This document shows, one piece after another, positions 7,944 through 16,713 of a DNA stretch of 64,000 bases; position 1 is the stretch's first letter; the number at the start of each line of letters is the position of its first letter. The notes beneath the pieces were generated by a model. The model was given only the letters and a program-made list of their open reading frames with translations. It was not told where the DNA came from and did not search any database. Made by a program: the position numbers and the translations under genes. This stretch comes from Exiguobacterium sp. 9-2 (GTDB lineage: Bacteria; Bacillota; Bacilli; Exiguobacteriales; Exiguobacteriaceae): the NCBI RefSeq assembly GCF_036287235.1, contig NZ_CP142850.1, positions 1,505,127 to 1,569,126 on the forward strand, in the 5' to 3' direction.

Positions 7944-8120
7944 ATGATGCCTGAACTGATACCGGATGACCGGGAGCTCGAACGAAGGATTCGAATCGTC
8001 CATCTGTTGCGAAAACTGGGTAAGACAGACGAAGCAATTGCAAGGTCCCTCTATGTACCGATCGAATGGGTCCAGTCGATTTATGAAGAAGACGACTGGC
8101 AGCAAATGCAATCATCCTAA
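7944..8120 (+). CDS. Small protein with HTH-like segment
   Basis: A 58-aa acidic protein. AAAGGAG is about 8 bp before the double ATG at 7944/7947, which favours this start over the upstream ATG at 7902. The central part, KLGKTDEAIARSLYVPIEWV, looks like a helix-turn-helix of the kind used to recognise DNA or to pair proteins, but it is too short to assign. A clear terminator follows directly, which supports a real transcript. Confidence 0.55.
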   Translation: MMPELIPDDRELERRIRIVHLLRKLGKTDEAIARSLYVPIEWVQSIYEEDDWQQMQSS

Positions 8121-8122
8121 GG

Positions 8123-8147
8123 CAAGGGCGTCTCGTCCTTGTTTTTT
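8123..8147 (+). terminator. Intrinsic terminator
   Basis: CAAGGGCG (8123-8130) pairs with CGTCCTTG (8134-8141) around a TCT loop, followed by six T. It ends the small gene at 7944-8120. Confidence 0.75.
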
Positions 8148-8253
8148 CATCTGTTCTGTTAGACTTATTTTATAAAAATGAAATCAGGATGTCAGAAATC
8201 AAAGATACATAACAACACGGTGCGTGATCTGAAAACTGGACAGGAGGAGACAG

Positions 8254-9165
8254 ATGATTGAAATATTGCACTATGATGTATTTACGACGACACCAGGAAC
8301 CGGTAATCCAGCCGGAGTCGTGTTATCCGCCGATCGATTGTCGGAGCTTGAGATGCAACGGATTGCTCGGACGAGTGGATTCACGGAAACGACATTCGTC
8401 CTCTCTTGCGAGCAGGCAGATTATCAAATGCGTTACTTTGCACCAGAACTGGAGATGGACTTGTGTGGACATGGTACGATCGCTGCATTGACGGCGATCG
8501 ATTCACACATTGGTGTACCTGCAACATGTCACATCAAGACAAAATCAGGCATCTTGCCTGTGATTCGTTTAGCGCATGGCATGTTTCGTTTGCGACAAGG
8601 GCGACCTTGTCTGCACCCATTTGATGGTGACGTTGAGGCAGTCTTAGCATCGATTGGATTAGAAATGAAACATTTAGATGAACGATTTCCGATCGTTTAT
8701 GGAAGTACCGGGAATTGGACGCTTGTGTTGCCGATTCGCCGTCTCGTCGATTTTCAACGGATGATGCCAGATCATCAACAATTTGCATCCGTTTTGGCTG
8801 ACTATCCTCAAGCATCGATTCACCCCATCTGTTTCGATACATATGATGCGCAGGCGACTTTACACGGACGTCACTTCTCAGCAACGGGATCAGGCAGCAT
8901 TGAAGATCCGGTAACAGGAACGGCGAGTGGTGTGATGGGTGTCTATTACCGAAAATTCATGAAGCCATCCGTCTCAGGAACGATGATCACTGTCGAGCAA
9001 GGACATGAGATAGGACGATCAGGTCAGGTAAAAATTCATGTCTCCGGTGAAGGACTTAATCACAACGACTGGAAGGTTGAGATGGACGGGCAAGCCGTCT
9101 TTGTTGGTGTAAAGAAAGTGGGAGAGGAAGAGGCAGATGTTGAAACACTTCATTTGGGATTTTGA
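8254..9165 (+). CDS. PhzF-family isomerase
   Basis: A 303-aa protein of the PhzF/YddE phenazine-biosynthesis-like family, which shares the diaminopimelate-epimerase fold. The N-terminal DVFTTTPGTGNPAGVV and catalytic Glu45 in SGFTETTFV are present, followed by DLCGHGTIAA, and a conserved EDPVTGTASG stretch lies in the second half. No phenazine genes are nearby, so the natural substrate is unknown. AGGAGGAGAC precedes the ATG. The gene overlaps the following HAD gene by 29 bp, so they are cotranscribed. Confidence 0.88.
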   Translation: MIEILHYDVFTTTPGTGNPAGVVLSADRLSELEMQRIARTSGFTETTFVLSCEQADYQMRYFAPELEMDLCGHGTIAALTAIDSHIGVPATCHIKTKSGILPVIRLAHGMFRLRQGRPCLHPFDGDVEAVLASIGLEMKHLDERFPIVYGSTGNWTLVLPIRRLVDFQRMMPDHQQFASVLADYPQASIHPICFDTYDAQATLHGRHFSATGSGSIEDPVTGTASGVMGVYYRKFMKPSVSGTMITVEQGHEIGRSGQVKIHVSGEGLNHNDWKVEMDGQAVFVGVKKVGEEEADVETLHLGF

Positions 9166-9742
9166 CGGTACCTTGTTCGATACATATCCGGTGTTGATCG
9201 ATGTTTTCGTGGACATGCTCGAGAGCGAAGGGCAATCGGTCGATCGAGAACGTGTCGCTGAGCTGATAGCGATCTCGGCTAAGACGATGTATGAGGCGTT
9301 TGCGGTGTCCGAAGCATTCATTACGAACTACAAACAACAAAAGGCGACGATCGAGCGCGAACGGTCCGGTCCGTTTCCGGGAATTCATGAATTGCTTGAG
9401 ACATTATCGGCAAGTGGTGCGACGCATCATATCGTCACCCATCGTGGAACATCCATTCATGCGTTGCTTGCAAAACACGAATTGACGCATCATTTTCAAG
9501 ACATCCTGACTGCAGCACATGGCTTCGTCCGTAAGCCGGATCCGGAAGCTGTCACGTACTTGATTAATCGGCATCAGATGGCTCTAGACGAGACGATCAT
9601 GATCGGGGACCGGGAACTCGACGTCTTAGCGGGACATCGTGCGGGTATTGCCACATGTCTGATCAACGAACGACCAAATGAGACGGTTGCGACCTATACG
9701 GTACCGACGCCTAAACAATTACACGAACTATTGCTGACATAA
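9137..9742 (+). CDS. HAD-superfamily hydrolase (phosphoglycolate phosphatase-like)
   Basis: A 201-aa haloacid-dehalogenase-type phosphatase. Motif I is DFDGT with nucleophile Asp8 and general acid Asp10. Motif II is in IVTHRGTS, a Lys-bearing RKPDPEAV follows, and motif IV is IGDRELDVLAG. The helical cap between residues 15 and 75 is of the C1 type. It may clear damaged or toxic phosphates; the substrate is not determined. The start lies inside the 3' end of the PhzF gene, preceded by AGGAAGAGG. A terminator follows. Confidence 0.85.
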   Translation: MLKHFIWDFDGTLFDTYPVLIDVFVDMLESEGQSVDRERVAELIAISAKTMYEAFAVSEAFITNYKQQKATIERERSGPFPGIHELLETLSASGATHHIVTHRGTSIHALLAKHELTHHFQDILTAAHGFVRKPDPEAVTYLINRHQMALDETIMIGDRELDVLAGHRAGIATCLINERPNETVATYTVPTPKQLHELLLT

Positions 9743-9744
9743 CG

Positions 9745-9783
9745 ACAGCCCCGCTTCCAGTGATGGGAACGGGGCTGTTTTTT
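9745..9783 (+). terminator. Strong intrinsic terminator
   Basis: ACAGCCCCG (9745-9753) pairs with CGGGGCTGT (9770-9778), with a shorter inner helix, followed by T6. It separates the PhzF-HAD pair from the convergent MFS gene. Confidence 0.85.
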
Positions 9784-10963
9784 AAGAAGACAAACGATCC
9801 GTTTCAGTTACTTCAGTGCGTGGTGCATGCCAGAAGTATGTCAGTAAAATACCGACCGCAAGCATCATCGTCGCGAAATAAAACGGATAGTTGAGGTTGA
9901 CGTCAAACAATAATCCGCCGACGATCGGTCCGAGAATATTCCCGATACTCGTAAACATCGAGTTCATTCCACCGACAAAACCTTGTTCATCCCCGGCAAT
10001 CTTCGAAAGATAGGTCGTGACGGCAGGTCTCATCAAATCAAAGCCAACGAAGACGACCATCGTCACGAGAATGATCGAGACATAGTTCGTCACGAACGTC
10101 ATCAAGACGACGAGCAACGTCGAACCGATCAAGCTGTAACGGATCAAGCGAATCTCGCCGAACCAACGTGTCAAACGATCGAACAGCCCGACTTGGACGA
10201 TGACGCCGACAATCGCACCAAGGGAGATCGCAAGCGCGATATCTTTCGCCGTGAAACCGAACTTCCGGTCAACGAAAAGCGCGAACAAGGACTCGAACGA
10301 GGCGAGGCCGAACGACGAGATCAATAGGACTAGGAAAGCGATGAAATAGAGTGGACTAAATACTTTCCGAAAACCCGTCTGTTGTTTGATGGTCGTCGCC
10401 TCATAATGACGGTTAGGTTCCTTGAGCGTAAAGATAGATAACACCATTGCCGTCAGACCGAACGCGGCAGCAATGAAGAACGGCGTCCGCGTGCCAAGGT
10501 CAGCAAGGAACCCGCCGATCCCGGGTCCGATGATGAAACCGGTCGAGATGGCGGCAGACATATAGCCAAGCGCTTTCGGACGGGTTTCGTTCGTCGTGAT
10601 GTCAGCGATGAAAGCGGTGACAGCTGGCATGATGAAGGCCGCACTGACACCACCGAGAATCCGCGACGCGAACAGGACTTCGACCTGTTGACCGAGACCG
10701 AACAAGAGCTCAGACATGCTAAAGATGAATAAACCGATAATGATCATTGGCTTGCGTCCGTACTTATCGACGGCACGTCCTGCAAGCGGGGACAGAATCA
10801 ATTGCGCGAAGGCGAAGGCAGATACCATGTAACCGACCGTCGCCCCGGAAATGCTTAACTCATTCATGATCGTTGGTGTGACAGGAATGACGAGTCCGAT
10901 TCCGAGAAAAGCGATGAATAAGTTGAGCAGGAGTGTACTTAAAATCAATGTATTGTTTTGCAT
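9782..10963 (-). CDS. MFS multidrug efflux transporter (NorA/Bmr-like)
   Basis: A 393-aa protein with twelve predicted membrane helices. The inter-helix 2-3 motif GRAVDKYGRKPMI and the antiporter motif in helix 5 (GPGIGGFLADLG) are those of drug:H+ antiporters of the DHA1 class, to which NorA and Bmr belong. It lies 8 bp downstream of a TetR gene in the same direction, which points to drug-inducible expression. The ribosome site GAGGTGACCT precedes the ATG. The exported compounds are unknown. Confidence 0.88.
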   Translation of the reverse strand: MQNNTLILSTLLLNLFIAFLGIGLVIPVTPTIMNELSISGATVGYMVSAFAFAQLILSPLAGRAVDKYGRKPMIIIGLFIFSMSELLFGLGQQVEVLFASRILGGVSAAFIMPAVTAFIADITTNETRPKALGYMSAAISTGFIIGPGIGGFLADLGTRTPFFIAAAFGLTAMVLSIFTLKEPNRHYEATTIKQQTGFRKVFSPLYFIAFLVLLISSFGLASFESLFALFVDRKFGFTAKDIALAISLGAIVGVIVQVGLFDRLTRWFGEIRLIRYSLIGSTLLVVLMTFVTNYVSIILVTMVVFVGFDLMRPAVTTYLSKIAGDEQGFVGGMNSMFTSIGNILGPIVGGLLFDVNLNYPFYFATMMLAVGILLTYFWHAPRTEVTETDRLSS

Positions 10964-10971
10964 AGGTCACC

Positions 10972-11574
10972 TCAATTGTTTGGAATCGTTTTCGACATGC
11001 CACGCCAGACGATTGGCCATACGGCTTGCTGTCTAGCATGAAAGGCGTCGACGCCGTTATAGACAAGTTCTGTCAGCGTACCTTCAGCGACCGTCAAATA
11101 AGCAAGCGCTGCACTTTTATAATCCGTCGAATAGAGGATCTGTTCCGTTCGGTCACGTTCGCGTAACAGACGCGTCAATAAATCATGCAGTGAATCGAAG
11201 AACGGGTTGAAGCGATCGGTCATCTCTTGTTCGAGTTTTTCTGGTGGAAAATAGGCTGCCCGAAGGATGAATCGCATCAGGACATCATCCTGTTGCTCTA
11301 AAATGAACCAATCGAAGAAGCCGTGCAAGGATTGCTCGAGCGGTTGCTGTCGTGTTTTTGTGAAATACGTAGCGAAACGACGCTTTTGTTCCTGCAAGGC
11401 ATATGTCGTCGCTTGCAGAAAAAGGTCGTCTTTGCCTTTATAATGCGCGTAGATAGACGGTTTTTTGATGCCGACTTCTGTTGCGATCTCTTGTAGCGAT
11501 GCTCCTTCATAACCATGCGCTGCAAAATGATGGATGCTCGTCTGTAACAATTGTTGCGCTTTCAGATAAATCAC
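10972..11574 (-). CDS. TetR-family repressor
   Basis: A 200-aa regulator. The N-terminal HTH is clear (GASLQEIATEVGIKKPSIYA and the following YKGKDDLF), and the rest is a helical ligand-binding domain. It should control itself and the downstream MFS gene, since they are 8 bp apart. The start is uncertain: GTG at 11574 lies only 2 bp from an AGGA, and a CTG nine bases downstream is better spaced from AAGGTGA. A perfect 7-2-7 palindrome (11578-11593) touches the start region and is the likely operator. Confidence 0.85.
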   Translation of the reverse strand: MIYLKAQQLLQTSIHHFAAHGYEGASLQEIATEVGIKKPSIYAHYKGKDDLFLQATTYALQEQKRRFATYFTKTRQQPLEQSLHGFFDWFILEQQDDVLMRFILRAAYFPPEKLEQEMTDRFNPFFDSLHDLLTRLLRERDRTEQILYSTDYKSAALAYLTVAEGTLTELVYNGVDAFHARQQAVWPIVWRGMSKTIPNN

Positions 11575-11577
11575 CTT

Positions 11578-11593
11578 CCTAACGGTCGTTAGG
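11578..11593. promoter_or_regulatory. TetR operator, perfect palindrome
   Basis: CCTAACG-GT-CGTTAGG is a perfect 7-2-7 inverted repeat directly upstream of the tetR-MFS operon. It is the size and position expected for TetR autoregulation. Confidence 0.75.
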
Positions 11594-11646
11594 TAATACT
11601 GTAACAGGAAATTTCATGGGCAGTCAATGAGAGTGTCCTACCGCAC

Positions 11647-11680
11647 AAAAAAAACTGACTCCGCCATGGCGGAATCAGTT
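11647..11680 (-). terminator. Intrinsic terminator
   Basis: On the minus strand, a 13-bp stem (one mismatch) with AACTGA/TCAGTT outer arms (11653-11680) is followed by eight T. It ends the membrane-protein gene at 11694-12746. Confidence 0.85.
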
Positions 11681-11693
11681 TTATAAGGAATCA

Positions 11694-12746
11694 TTATTTA
11701 TTCATGACACGACCGCGTGTTGCGACGCGTGAACCGACAATCCCAGCGAACGACGTGAAGATCAGTGTCAGAAGGAGACCGACGAACGCCCAGATCGAAA
11801 CTTTCGATGCCGTTTGAGTCGCTTGTTCCGTTTGCTGACGAACATCTTGAACCGTTTTCTTCAAGTCAGCTGATGTCTCGTCAAGTGTTTGTTTCGCATT
11901 ATTGATTTGTTGCGTTGTTTCTTTTGTTGCCGTGTTTAAACCATCGACAATGTTTTGCGTCGCTTTATCTGCCTCGGCGCCTGTAAGATCCGTGTTCTTC
12001 GCAACAGCGTCAGCGATTTTCTTTTCATCGACGGATTTCTCGATTTTCTCAGATCGTGCTGTCAATGAATCACCGAGATCCTGAACGATTTTGTCGAAGT
12101 CTTCTGGTTTCGTAATAGCCTCTTTACCGGCAGCCGTGACGTCATCTTTGACAGCATCCAGTTGACCTTGCAGGTAGTTAGGTTGTAATTCTTTGATGTC
12201 TGTATCCTTAAGAATTTCTTCGACGTTTCCATCGAGTTCCTTCGTATCGATATCTGAGACGTTTTTCGTAACGGAGTCGAACCCTTTCGTCGCAGCGTCT
12301 TTAGCAGTCGACGCGACAGACCCGATGCCGCTACCGGCAGCTCCACCGACTGTTCCGAGTAATGAACCGACCGATTGTAACGTATTGACGGTCGTAAACG
12401 TCAAGAGAGCGAACAAGAGGATGACGCTCGTCGACCAAGTCAAGAATCCGTGAATGAGACCGGCTCGAGCTGACGTCACACCAGAAACGAATCCGGCAAC
12501 GAATAACGAAATGAGCAATGACAGAATCGCCCAGATGATCAAGCCTGTTCCGACGCCATCGAACGGGTTATTCGACGTGACGTCCGTGACGCCGAGACCG
12601 ATCGCCGATCCAATCAGACTGAAAAGAATCAATAAAGATAAGAATGATACCACACCGGCAAAAATTGAACTCCATGAAATGTTACGACCCGCATCGTCCG
12701 CTTCCGCTCGGAAGTGGGATGAAAAGCCTTTATTTGTTTTTTCCAT
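11694..12746 (-). CDS. Membrane protein with long coiled extracytoplasmic or cytoplasmic segment
   Basis: A 350-aa protein. The N-terminal ~125 residues hold three or four transmembrane segments starting with SWSSIFAGVVSFLSLL, a motif shared with membrane proteins of the TIGR04086/YrzE type. Residues ~135-315 are hydrophilic, Asp/Lys/Thr-rich and predicted helical with coiled-coil character. One more transmembrane segment lies at the C-terminus before ATRGRVMNK. The ATG at 12746 has GGGAGAGG 11 bp upstream; a TTG 21 bp further up would overlap that site. The function is unknown. A stress or envelope role is conceivable but not shown. Confidence 0.6.
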   Translation of the reverse strand: MEKTNKGFSSHFRAEADDAGRNISWSSIFAGVVSFLSLLILFSLIGSAIGLGVTDVTSNNPFDGVGTGLIIWAILSLLISLFVAGFVSGVTSARAGLIHGFLTWSTSVILLFALLTFTTVNTLQSVGSLLGTVGGAAGSGIGSVASTAKDAATKGFDSVTKNVSDIDTKELDGNVEEILKDTDIKELQPNYLQGQLDAVKDDVTAAGKEAITKPEDFDKIVQDLGDSLTARSEKIEKSVDEKKIADAVAKNTDLTGAEADKATQNIVDGLNTATKETTQQINNAKQTLDETSADLKKTVQDVRQQTEQATQTASKVSIWAFVGLLLTLIFTSFAGIVGSRVATRGRVMNK

Positions 12747-13037
12747 AATCAGCACTACCTCTCCCAAAATTAATCTTTCAAGTTTGAGATGTTCATGAAT
12801 AGCAAAGCTTCATCTCAAGTTTCTTACGCGCATAGCTCTTATATTTCCGGGAAGTAACAAAGAGAAACCTAGTATTACAGTTACATGATTAATGATCGTA
12901 TGAACTTCAAAATATCCGGAATATTCCAACATGTAGTTACCATGACATGTAGAAAGAGACTAACGTTTCCCTTTAAAGGTCAATCAACGGTGACGATATA
13001 AGAGGTGAAGTGAAATTAAAAACAAGGAGATGAATAT
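12747..13037. other. Divergent intergenic region with short repeats
   Basis: This 291-bp AT-rich stretch separates two divergent genes and must hold both promoters. A direct repeat ACATGTAG occurs at 12929-12936 and 12945-12952, and a 10-bp palindrome GGAATATTCC lies at 12918-12927. A weak sigma-B-like pair on the minus strand (GTTTCT, 14 bp, GGAAAT) was seen but is not convincing. No coding region is supported. Confidence 0.4.
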
Positions 13038-14330
13038 ATGAATTGGTTTAAGAAATCACCTTCACCTTCCTTTGACGCGCTCATTGAAGTCGAACGCTCT
13101 CATGTCATATTGAATGTTCCAGCATCTTTACATGAACAATTACGTCTAATCGGTCTACACGCCATCGATTTACAAATTGCACGAGTCATCCGCGAGGATG
13201 TTTCCCGTTGGATGCCGAGCATGGTCGATGCGTTCTACGAGGAGTTAGTCCGGGTTCCGTCTCTCCGTCAGTTGATTGAAAAACATTCGACACTCGAACG
13301 ATTGAAAGGCACCCTCGCTCGGCACATCTTACAAATGTTCGATGGTCAGGTGACGATAGACTACATCGAAGCCCGGCGCCGGATTGCTGAACGGCATGTT
13401 CGGATCGGTTTGCACAATAAATGGTACATCGCTGCCTTCCAGAAAGTCTGGAACGTTCTCAGCGAGAAGATTGACGAAAGTGCTTGGCCGGAAGCAGAGC
13501 GTGTCCGAATCATGCGGGCAGCGGGAAAACTATTCAACCTCGAACAACAGATTGTCATGACGATGTATGAGGATCAAATCGATGAAGAACGCCAAGCGAT
13601 CGCGACAGCAAAACAACACGTCGGGGATGGTGTTCAAAAATCGACCGAGGAACTCGCTGCTATGAGTGAGGAGTCGTCAGCGAACTTCCAAGAGATTGAA
13701 CGGCACGCTAAACACGTCTCAACGACGACAAACGCGATTTCGATCCAGTTGACGGAAGCGGTCAGTGAAGCAGAAGCGGGTGTCGTCCTGGTTGAAGAAG
13801 AGACACGGCGCTTTGAGCATGTCGTTGCAGATTTATCACGGACGACCGAACAAGTCGCTGAACTGTCCCGTCTGTCGCAGGAAATCGAACGAATCGCTGG
13901 GATGGTGACGACGATTTCTGATCAGACGAATCTACTCAGTTTGAACGCCTCAATCGAAGCGGCACGTGCCGGGGAGATGGGACGCGGGTTCACCGTCGTT
14001 GCGCAAGAAATTCGGAAGCTTGCCGAAGAGAGTAAACAGTCGGCAACAGAGACGTCGCGGATCGCCCAAGAGATTACGCAAAAGATGCTCGTCGTCTCAG
14101 AGCGGATGGGAACGACGGAGACAGCGGTCGTCCGGACGACGACAGAGATGCAACAAGTCGTCCGTGCCTTTTCACGGATTTCGGAACAGACCGACAATGT
14201 CTCGCGGCAAATTCATGAACTATCGACTGATACGAAGGATGTCGCCGGCACGATCGAAGGCATGCGTAAGATTGCAGAAGCGATTGCTGAGACAGCGGAT
14301 GATTTACAAGAAGTCGCCGCGACCCTCTGA
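13038..14330 (+). CDS. hemAT: HemAT-type globin-coupled methyl-accepting chemotaxis protein
   Basis: A 430-aa soluble chemoreceptor, matching the usual ~430-aa HemAT length. Residues ~20-185 are a sensor globin; His120 in AERHVRIGL is the likely proximal heme ligand, followed by [12 protein letters not shown]. The C-terminal ~240 residues form a helical signalling hairpin with the conserved tip [20 protein letters not shown], which docks CheA/CheW. No transmembrane segment is present. Known homologues sense oxygen for aerotaxis. It is monocistronic, with AAGGAG before the ATG and a strong terminator after the stop. Confidence 0.93.
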   Translation: MNWFKKSPSPSFDALIEVERSHVILNVPASLHEQLRLIGLHAIDLQIARVIREDVSRWMPSMVDAFYEELVRVPSLRQLIEKHSTLERLKGTLARHILQMFDGQVTIDYIEARRRIAERHVRIGLHNKWYIAAFQKVWNVLSEKIDESAWPEAERVRIMRAAGKLFNLEQQIVMTMYEDQIDEERQAIATAKQHVGDGVQKSTEELAAMSEESSANFQEIERHAKHVSTTTNAISIQLTEAVSEAEAGVVLVEEETRRFEHVVADLSRTTEQVAELSRLSQEIERIAGMVTTISDQTNLLSLNASIEAARAGEMGRGFTVVAQEIRKLAEESKQSATETSRIAQEITQKMLVVSERMGTTETAVVRTTTEMQQVVRAFSRISEQTDNVSRQIHELSTDTKDVAGTIEGMRKIAEAIAETADDLQEVAATL

Positions 14331-14334
14331 TTTA

Positions 14335-14367
14335 GTCCTCCTTTCCATGTGAAAGGAGGACTTTTTT
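14335..14367 (+). terminator. Strong intrinsic terminator of hemAT
   Basis: A perfect 11-bp stem, GTCCTCCTTTC with GAAAGGAGGAC (14335-14361), closes a five-base loop and is followed by T6. Confidence 0.9.
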
Positions 14368-14408
14368 GACGTTTTATGGAAAAATAAAGCTGGAGGTGTG
14401 GAAGGTTT

Positions 14409-15104
14409 ATGGTGCAGAGTCTATTATTGATTGTTTTATGCTTTTTCGCTTTGATCGGACGTTACCTGATGACAGGGGAACTCGCTCCACGTGAGTTGTA
14501 TGGATTACTTGGTTTAACGGGCGTCGCTTTCTTGATCGGTGGAGTCGAATGGTGGCAAATCCGGCGTGATTTGCGTTATCGTGGACGAGAGGCAGGGGTG
14601 ACCGTTCACTTAGCGGACCGGGCGACCCAAAAGACGAATACGGTTTTTCTCGCGCATGAACAATGGCTGACGTTCTCACGACGTTATGCCACGTGGTGGC
14701 AGGCGATCCTTGTGCGCTTCAAGAAGTTTGAATCGTTTTTCCTCGATGTAACGTTCGACGGAGAAGGAACCCGTCTTCAAATTAAAGAAACGAGAACGGA
14801 ATGGCTTCGCAATACGACACATTTCGTGATTCGTAAAGATGGACGTGACGTCGGTACAATCCGTACCGATCCGGCACTTCGTCAGCAATTGCGACTACAA
14901 GAAGTCTTACTCGTCTCGTATGCCGGTCAGGAGTATCAAATTCGTTCCTCGACAGTCACGAGAAAGATCGGCGTTTATCAAAACGGGGACTGCATTGCGA
15001 CGGGTTCACGACACGGGGCGCAACTTGACTTTGATTGTGAGACGAATATACGTCTATTAGCTGTCGCAAGCATGATCGTCTTTCGACTTGTTTATTCAAA
15101 ATGA
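14409..15104 (+). CDS. Two-TM protein with tubby-like C-terminal domain
   Basis: A 231-aa protein with two hydrophobic segments at residues ~3-20 and 30-47, then a soluble ~170-residue part. The FVIRKDGRDVGTIRTD segment and the alternating strands that follow resemble the tubby/LURP-one beta-barrel fold, which in bacteria is often membrane-attached and may bind lipid. This is a fold-level impression only. GGAGGTG is 10 bp before the ATG. It stands alone between hemAT and a decayed acetyltransferase. Confidence 0.5.
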   Translation: MVQSLLLIVLCFFALIGRYLMTGELAPRELYGLLGLTGVAFLIGGVEWWQIRRDLRYRGREAGVTVHLADRATQKTNTVFLAHEQWLTFSRRYATWWQAILVRFKKFESFFLDVTFDGEGTRLQIKETRTEWLRNTTHFVIRKDGRDVGTIRTDPALRQQLRLQEVLLVSYAGQEYQIRSSTVTRKIGVYQNGDCIATGSRHGAQLDFDCETNIRLLAVASMIVFRLVYSK

Positions 15105-15139
15105 TTTTATTTCAAATACCTCATTGCTGTCAAAATAAA

Positions 15140-15700
15140 ATGAATCGGTTTCAAGGGAGTACGGCATTACATAATAAACGGTTCCGATTACGAAAAATCC
15201 GACTGGCTGATACGGAAGCGATGTTTAGAATGGATTATCGGACAATCGTGTCATACGTCATTTGATCAAGGGACCACACGAAATGATGGCGCAAACGAAG
15301 GCACGCGTAACGGAAATCCTAACTTCTTATGATGAAGACACTTTTTGCTAATGGGGGATGAAAGAGAATCGCAGTGGTATGTTGATTAATGTCATCGATC
15401 TATTCGCTTTCGAGGCGACAACGGTTATAGTATCGGATACGACTAGTGGAACAATGGAAATGGTAGCGAGGCATTAGCTGCAGTCCTTGTCTTTGGTTTT
15501 CAAGAAATGCTCCTTTATAAGGTTTCAGTCGCCCATAATATCGATAAAGCTCCAGCAGGAGGAATCATGCAGAAGGTCGGTATGATTCAAGAAGGACTGT
15601 ATGGGTGATGATTCGCGATGCGACTGGAAAATATAAGGATTGTGCAATCGATGGGCTACTTCGTGAAACTTATGATCTAAAAAGAACGAATAACGAATGA
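15140..15700 (+). pseudogene. Decayed RimJ/RimL-type acetyltransferase
   Basis: Conceptual translation in shifting frames reads as one GNAT protein: RFRLRKIRLADTEAMFRM near 15180, DNRVIRHLIKGPHEMM near 15240, AALAAVLVFGFQEML-like residues near 15470, AGGIMQKVGMIQEGLYG near 15560, and MIRDATGKYKDCAIDGLLRE up to the stop at 15698-15700. At least four frame changes and internal stops break it, so it cannot make a full enzyme. Its last codons overlap the ribosome site of the diguanylate cyclase. It is the only content of the 607-bp gap at this place. Confidence 0.85.
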
Positions 15701-15711
15701 GGTGTGGTACG

Positions 15712-16662
15712 TTGCAAGAAATGACACTGTATCGGAATTTTAACGAACTGGCAGATGATGTATTGGAATTAGCGAAAGAGATTCTACCTGATCAATTGTT
15801 ATATTTAACGACGATCGAAGAAAACCAACAGATGATTTTACGACTCTCAAATGATCATCAACGAATCGAGATTCGAGCAGGACAAGTGTTTGAGATGGAA
15901 AAGACACTTTGTCGTCACATCAATTTCGAACAGAACGAACCCATCTGGTATGAGTCCATTAGCGATGACGAGCGCTTAGAAGATATGCAGGACGCATTAA
16001 AAGCGTTACAGATCGAGTCCTATCTCGGGATTCCAATCAGTTTAACGAATGGTCAAACCTTTGGTACGTTGTGCGCTGTCCATGATGAAGCAAGTCAATT
16101 CGAAGAGAAGAGCATTCAACTTCTCCAACGGATCGCGAAACTGTTTTCGTATTACCTTGAGCTCGAACAGTTTGCTTGGAAGGACACGCTAACACAATTG
16201 TATAACCGACGTTTTTTGACGAGACAGTGGGAAACGGAACAGCAACATTCCGGTGCGCTGTTTTATCTTGATCTCGACGGATTCAAGCAAGTGAACGACG
16301 TGTATGGGCATGAGACCGGCGACAAAGTCTTGATCGACGTCGCGAAACGACTACAGGATAGTACACGTTCTTATAAAGACGCGTTTTCTGTCCGGATCGG
16401 GGGAGACGAGTTCTTGATTCGTTTCACCCATCAGAAGACGAAAAAGGAGTACGAACGAATTGCGCAGCAGCTCCTTCAGAAACTTGGAACATGGCAGACG
16501 CCATACGCTGTCTCGACCAGCATCGGGATCGTGCTATTTGATGATGAAACCATTACGCTAAAAACGATCATTCAACAGGCAGACCGTGCGTTATATGCCG
16601 CAAAAAAAGACGGTAAGAATACGTTTCGTTTTGCGGATGCTGTCTCACATCGCGTCCAATAA
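15712..16662 (+). CDS. GAF-GGDEF diguanylate cyclase
   Basis: A 316-aa protein. Residues ~1-150 form a GAF-type sensor domain (segments YLGIPISLTNGQTFGTLCAV). Residues ~160-310 are a GGDEF domain with an intact active-site RIGGDEFLIRF (GGDEF at 230-234) and FYLDLDGFKQVNDVYGHETG upstream. It should make cyclic di-GMP from two GTP. The product-inhibition I-site RxxD is not in its exact place; the stretch before the active site reads RSYKDAFSVRI. The TTG at 15712 is chosen because GAGGTG lies 7 bp upstream, while the ATG at 15697 overlaps that site. No membrane segment is present. Confidence 0.85.
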   Translation: MQEMTLYRNFNELADDVLELAKEILPDQLLYLTTIEENQQMILRLSNDHQRIEIRAGQVFEMEKTLCRHINFEQNEPIWYESISDDERLEDMQDALKALQIESYLGIPISLTNGQTFGTLCAVHDEASQFEEKSIQLLQRIAKLFSYYLELEQFAWKDTLTQLYNRRFLTRQWETEQQHSGALFYLDLDGFKQVNDVYGHETGDKVLIDVAKRLQDSTRSYKDAFSVRIGGDEFLIRFTHQKTKKEYERIAQQLLQKLGTWQTPYAVSTSIGIVLFDDETITLKTIIQQADRALYAAKKDGKNTFRFADAVSHRVQ

Positions 16663-16670
16663 TCAACGAA

Positions 16671-16710
16671 AAAACGCGATGTTTCCTCACAAGGAGGAGC
16701 ATCGCGTTTT
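16671..16710. terminator. Bidirectional terminator
   Basis: A long hairpin (AAAACGCGATG and CATCGCGTTTT as outer arms, CCTC/GGAG inner) lies between the convergent cyclase and kinase-like genes. It has T4 on each side. Confidence 0.85.
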
Positions 16711-16713
16711 CAA

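Noticed and set aside
7792-8115. Minus-strand frames across the 58-aa gene
   Set aside because: They lack ribosome sites and family features, while the plus-strand frame has AAAGGAG and a terminator.
8254-9165. PhzF as evidence for a phenazine pathway
   Set aside because: No other phz genes are present. PhzF-like proteins are widespread and mostly of unknown substrate.
12841-12885. Sigma-B promoter before the 11694-12746 membrane gene
   Set aside because: GTTTCT and GGAAAT with 14 bp between them depart from consensus at several key bases, in contrast to the clear site at 45072.
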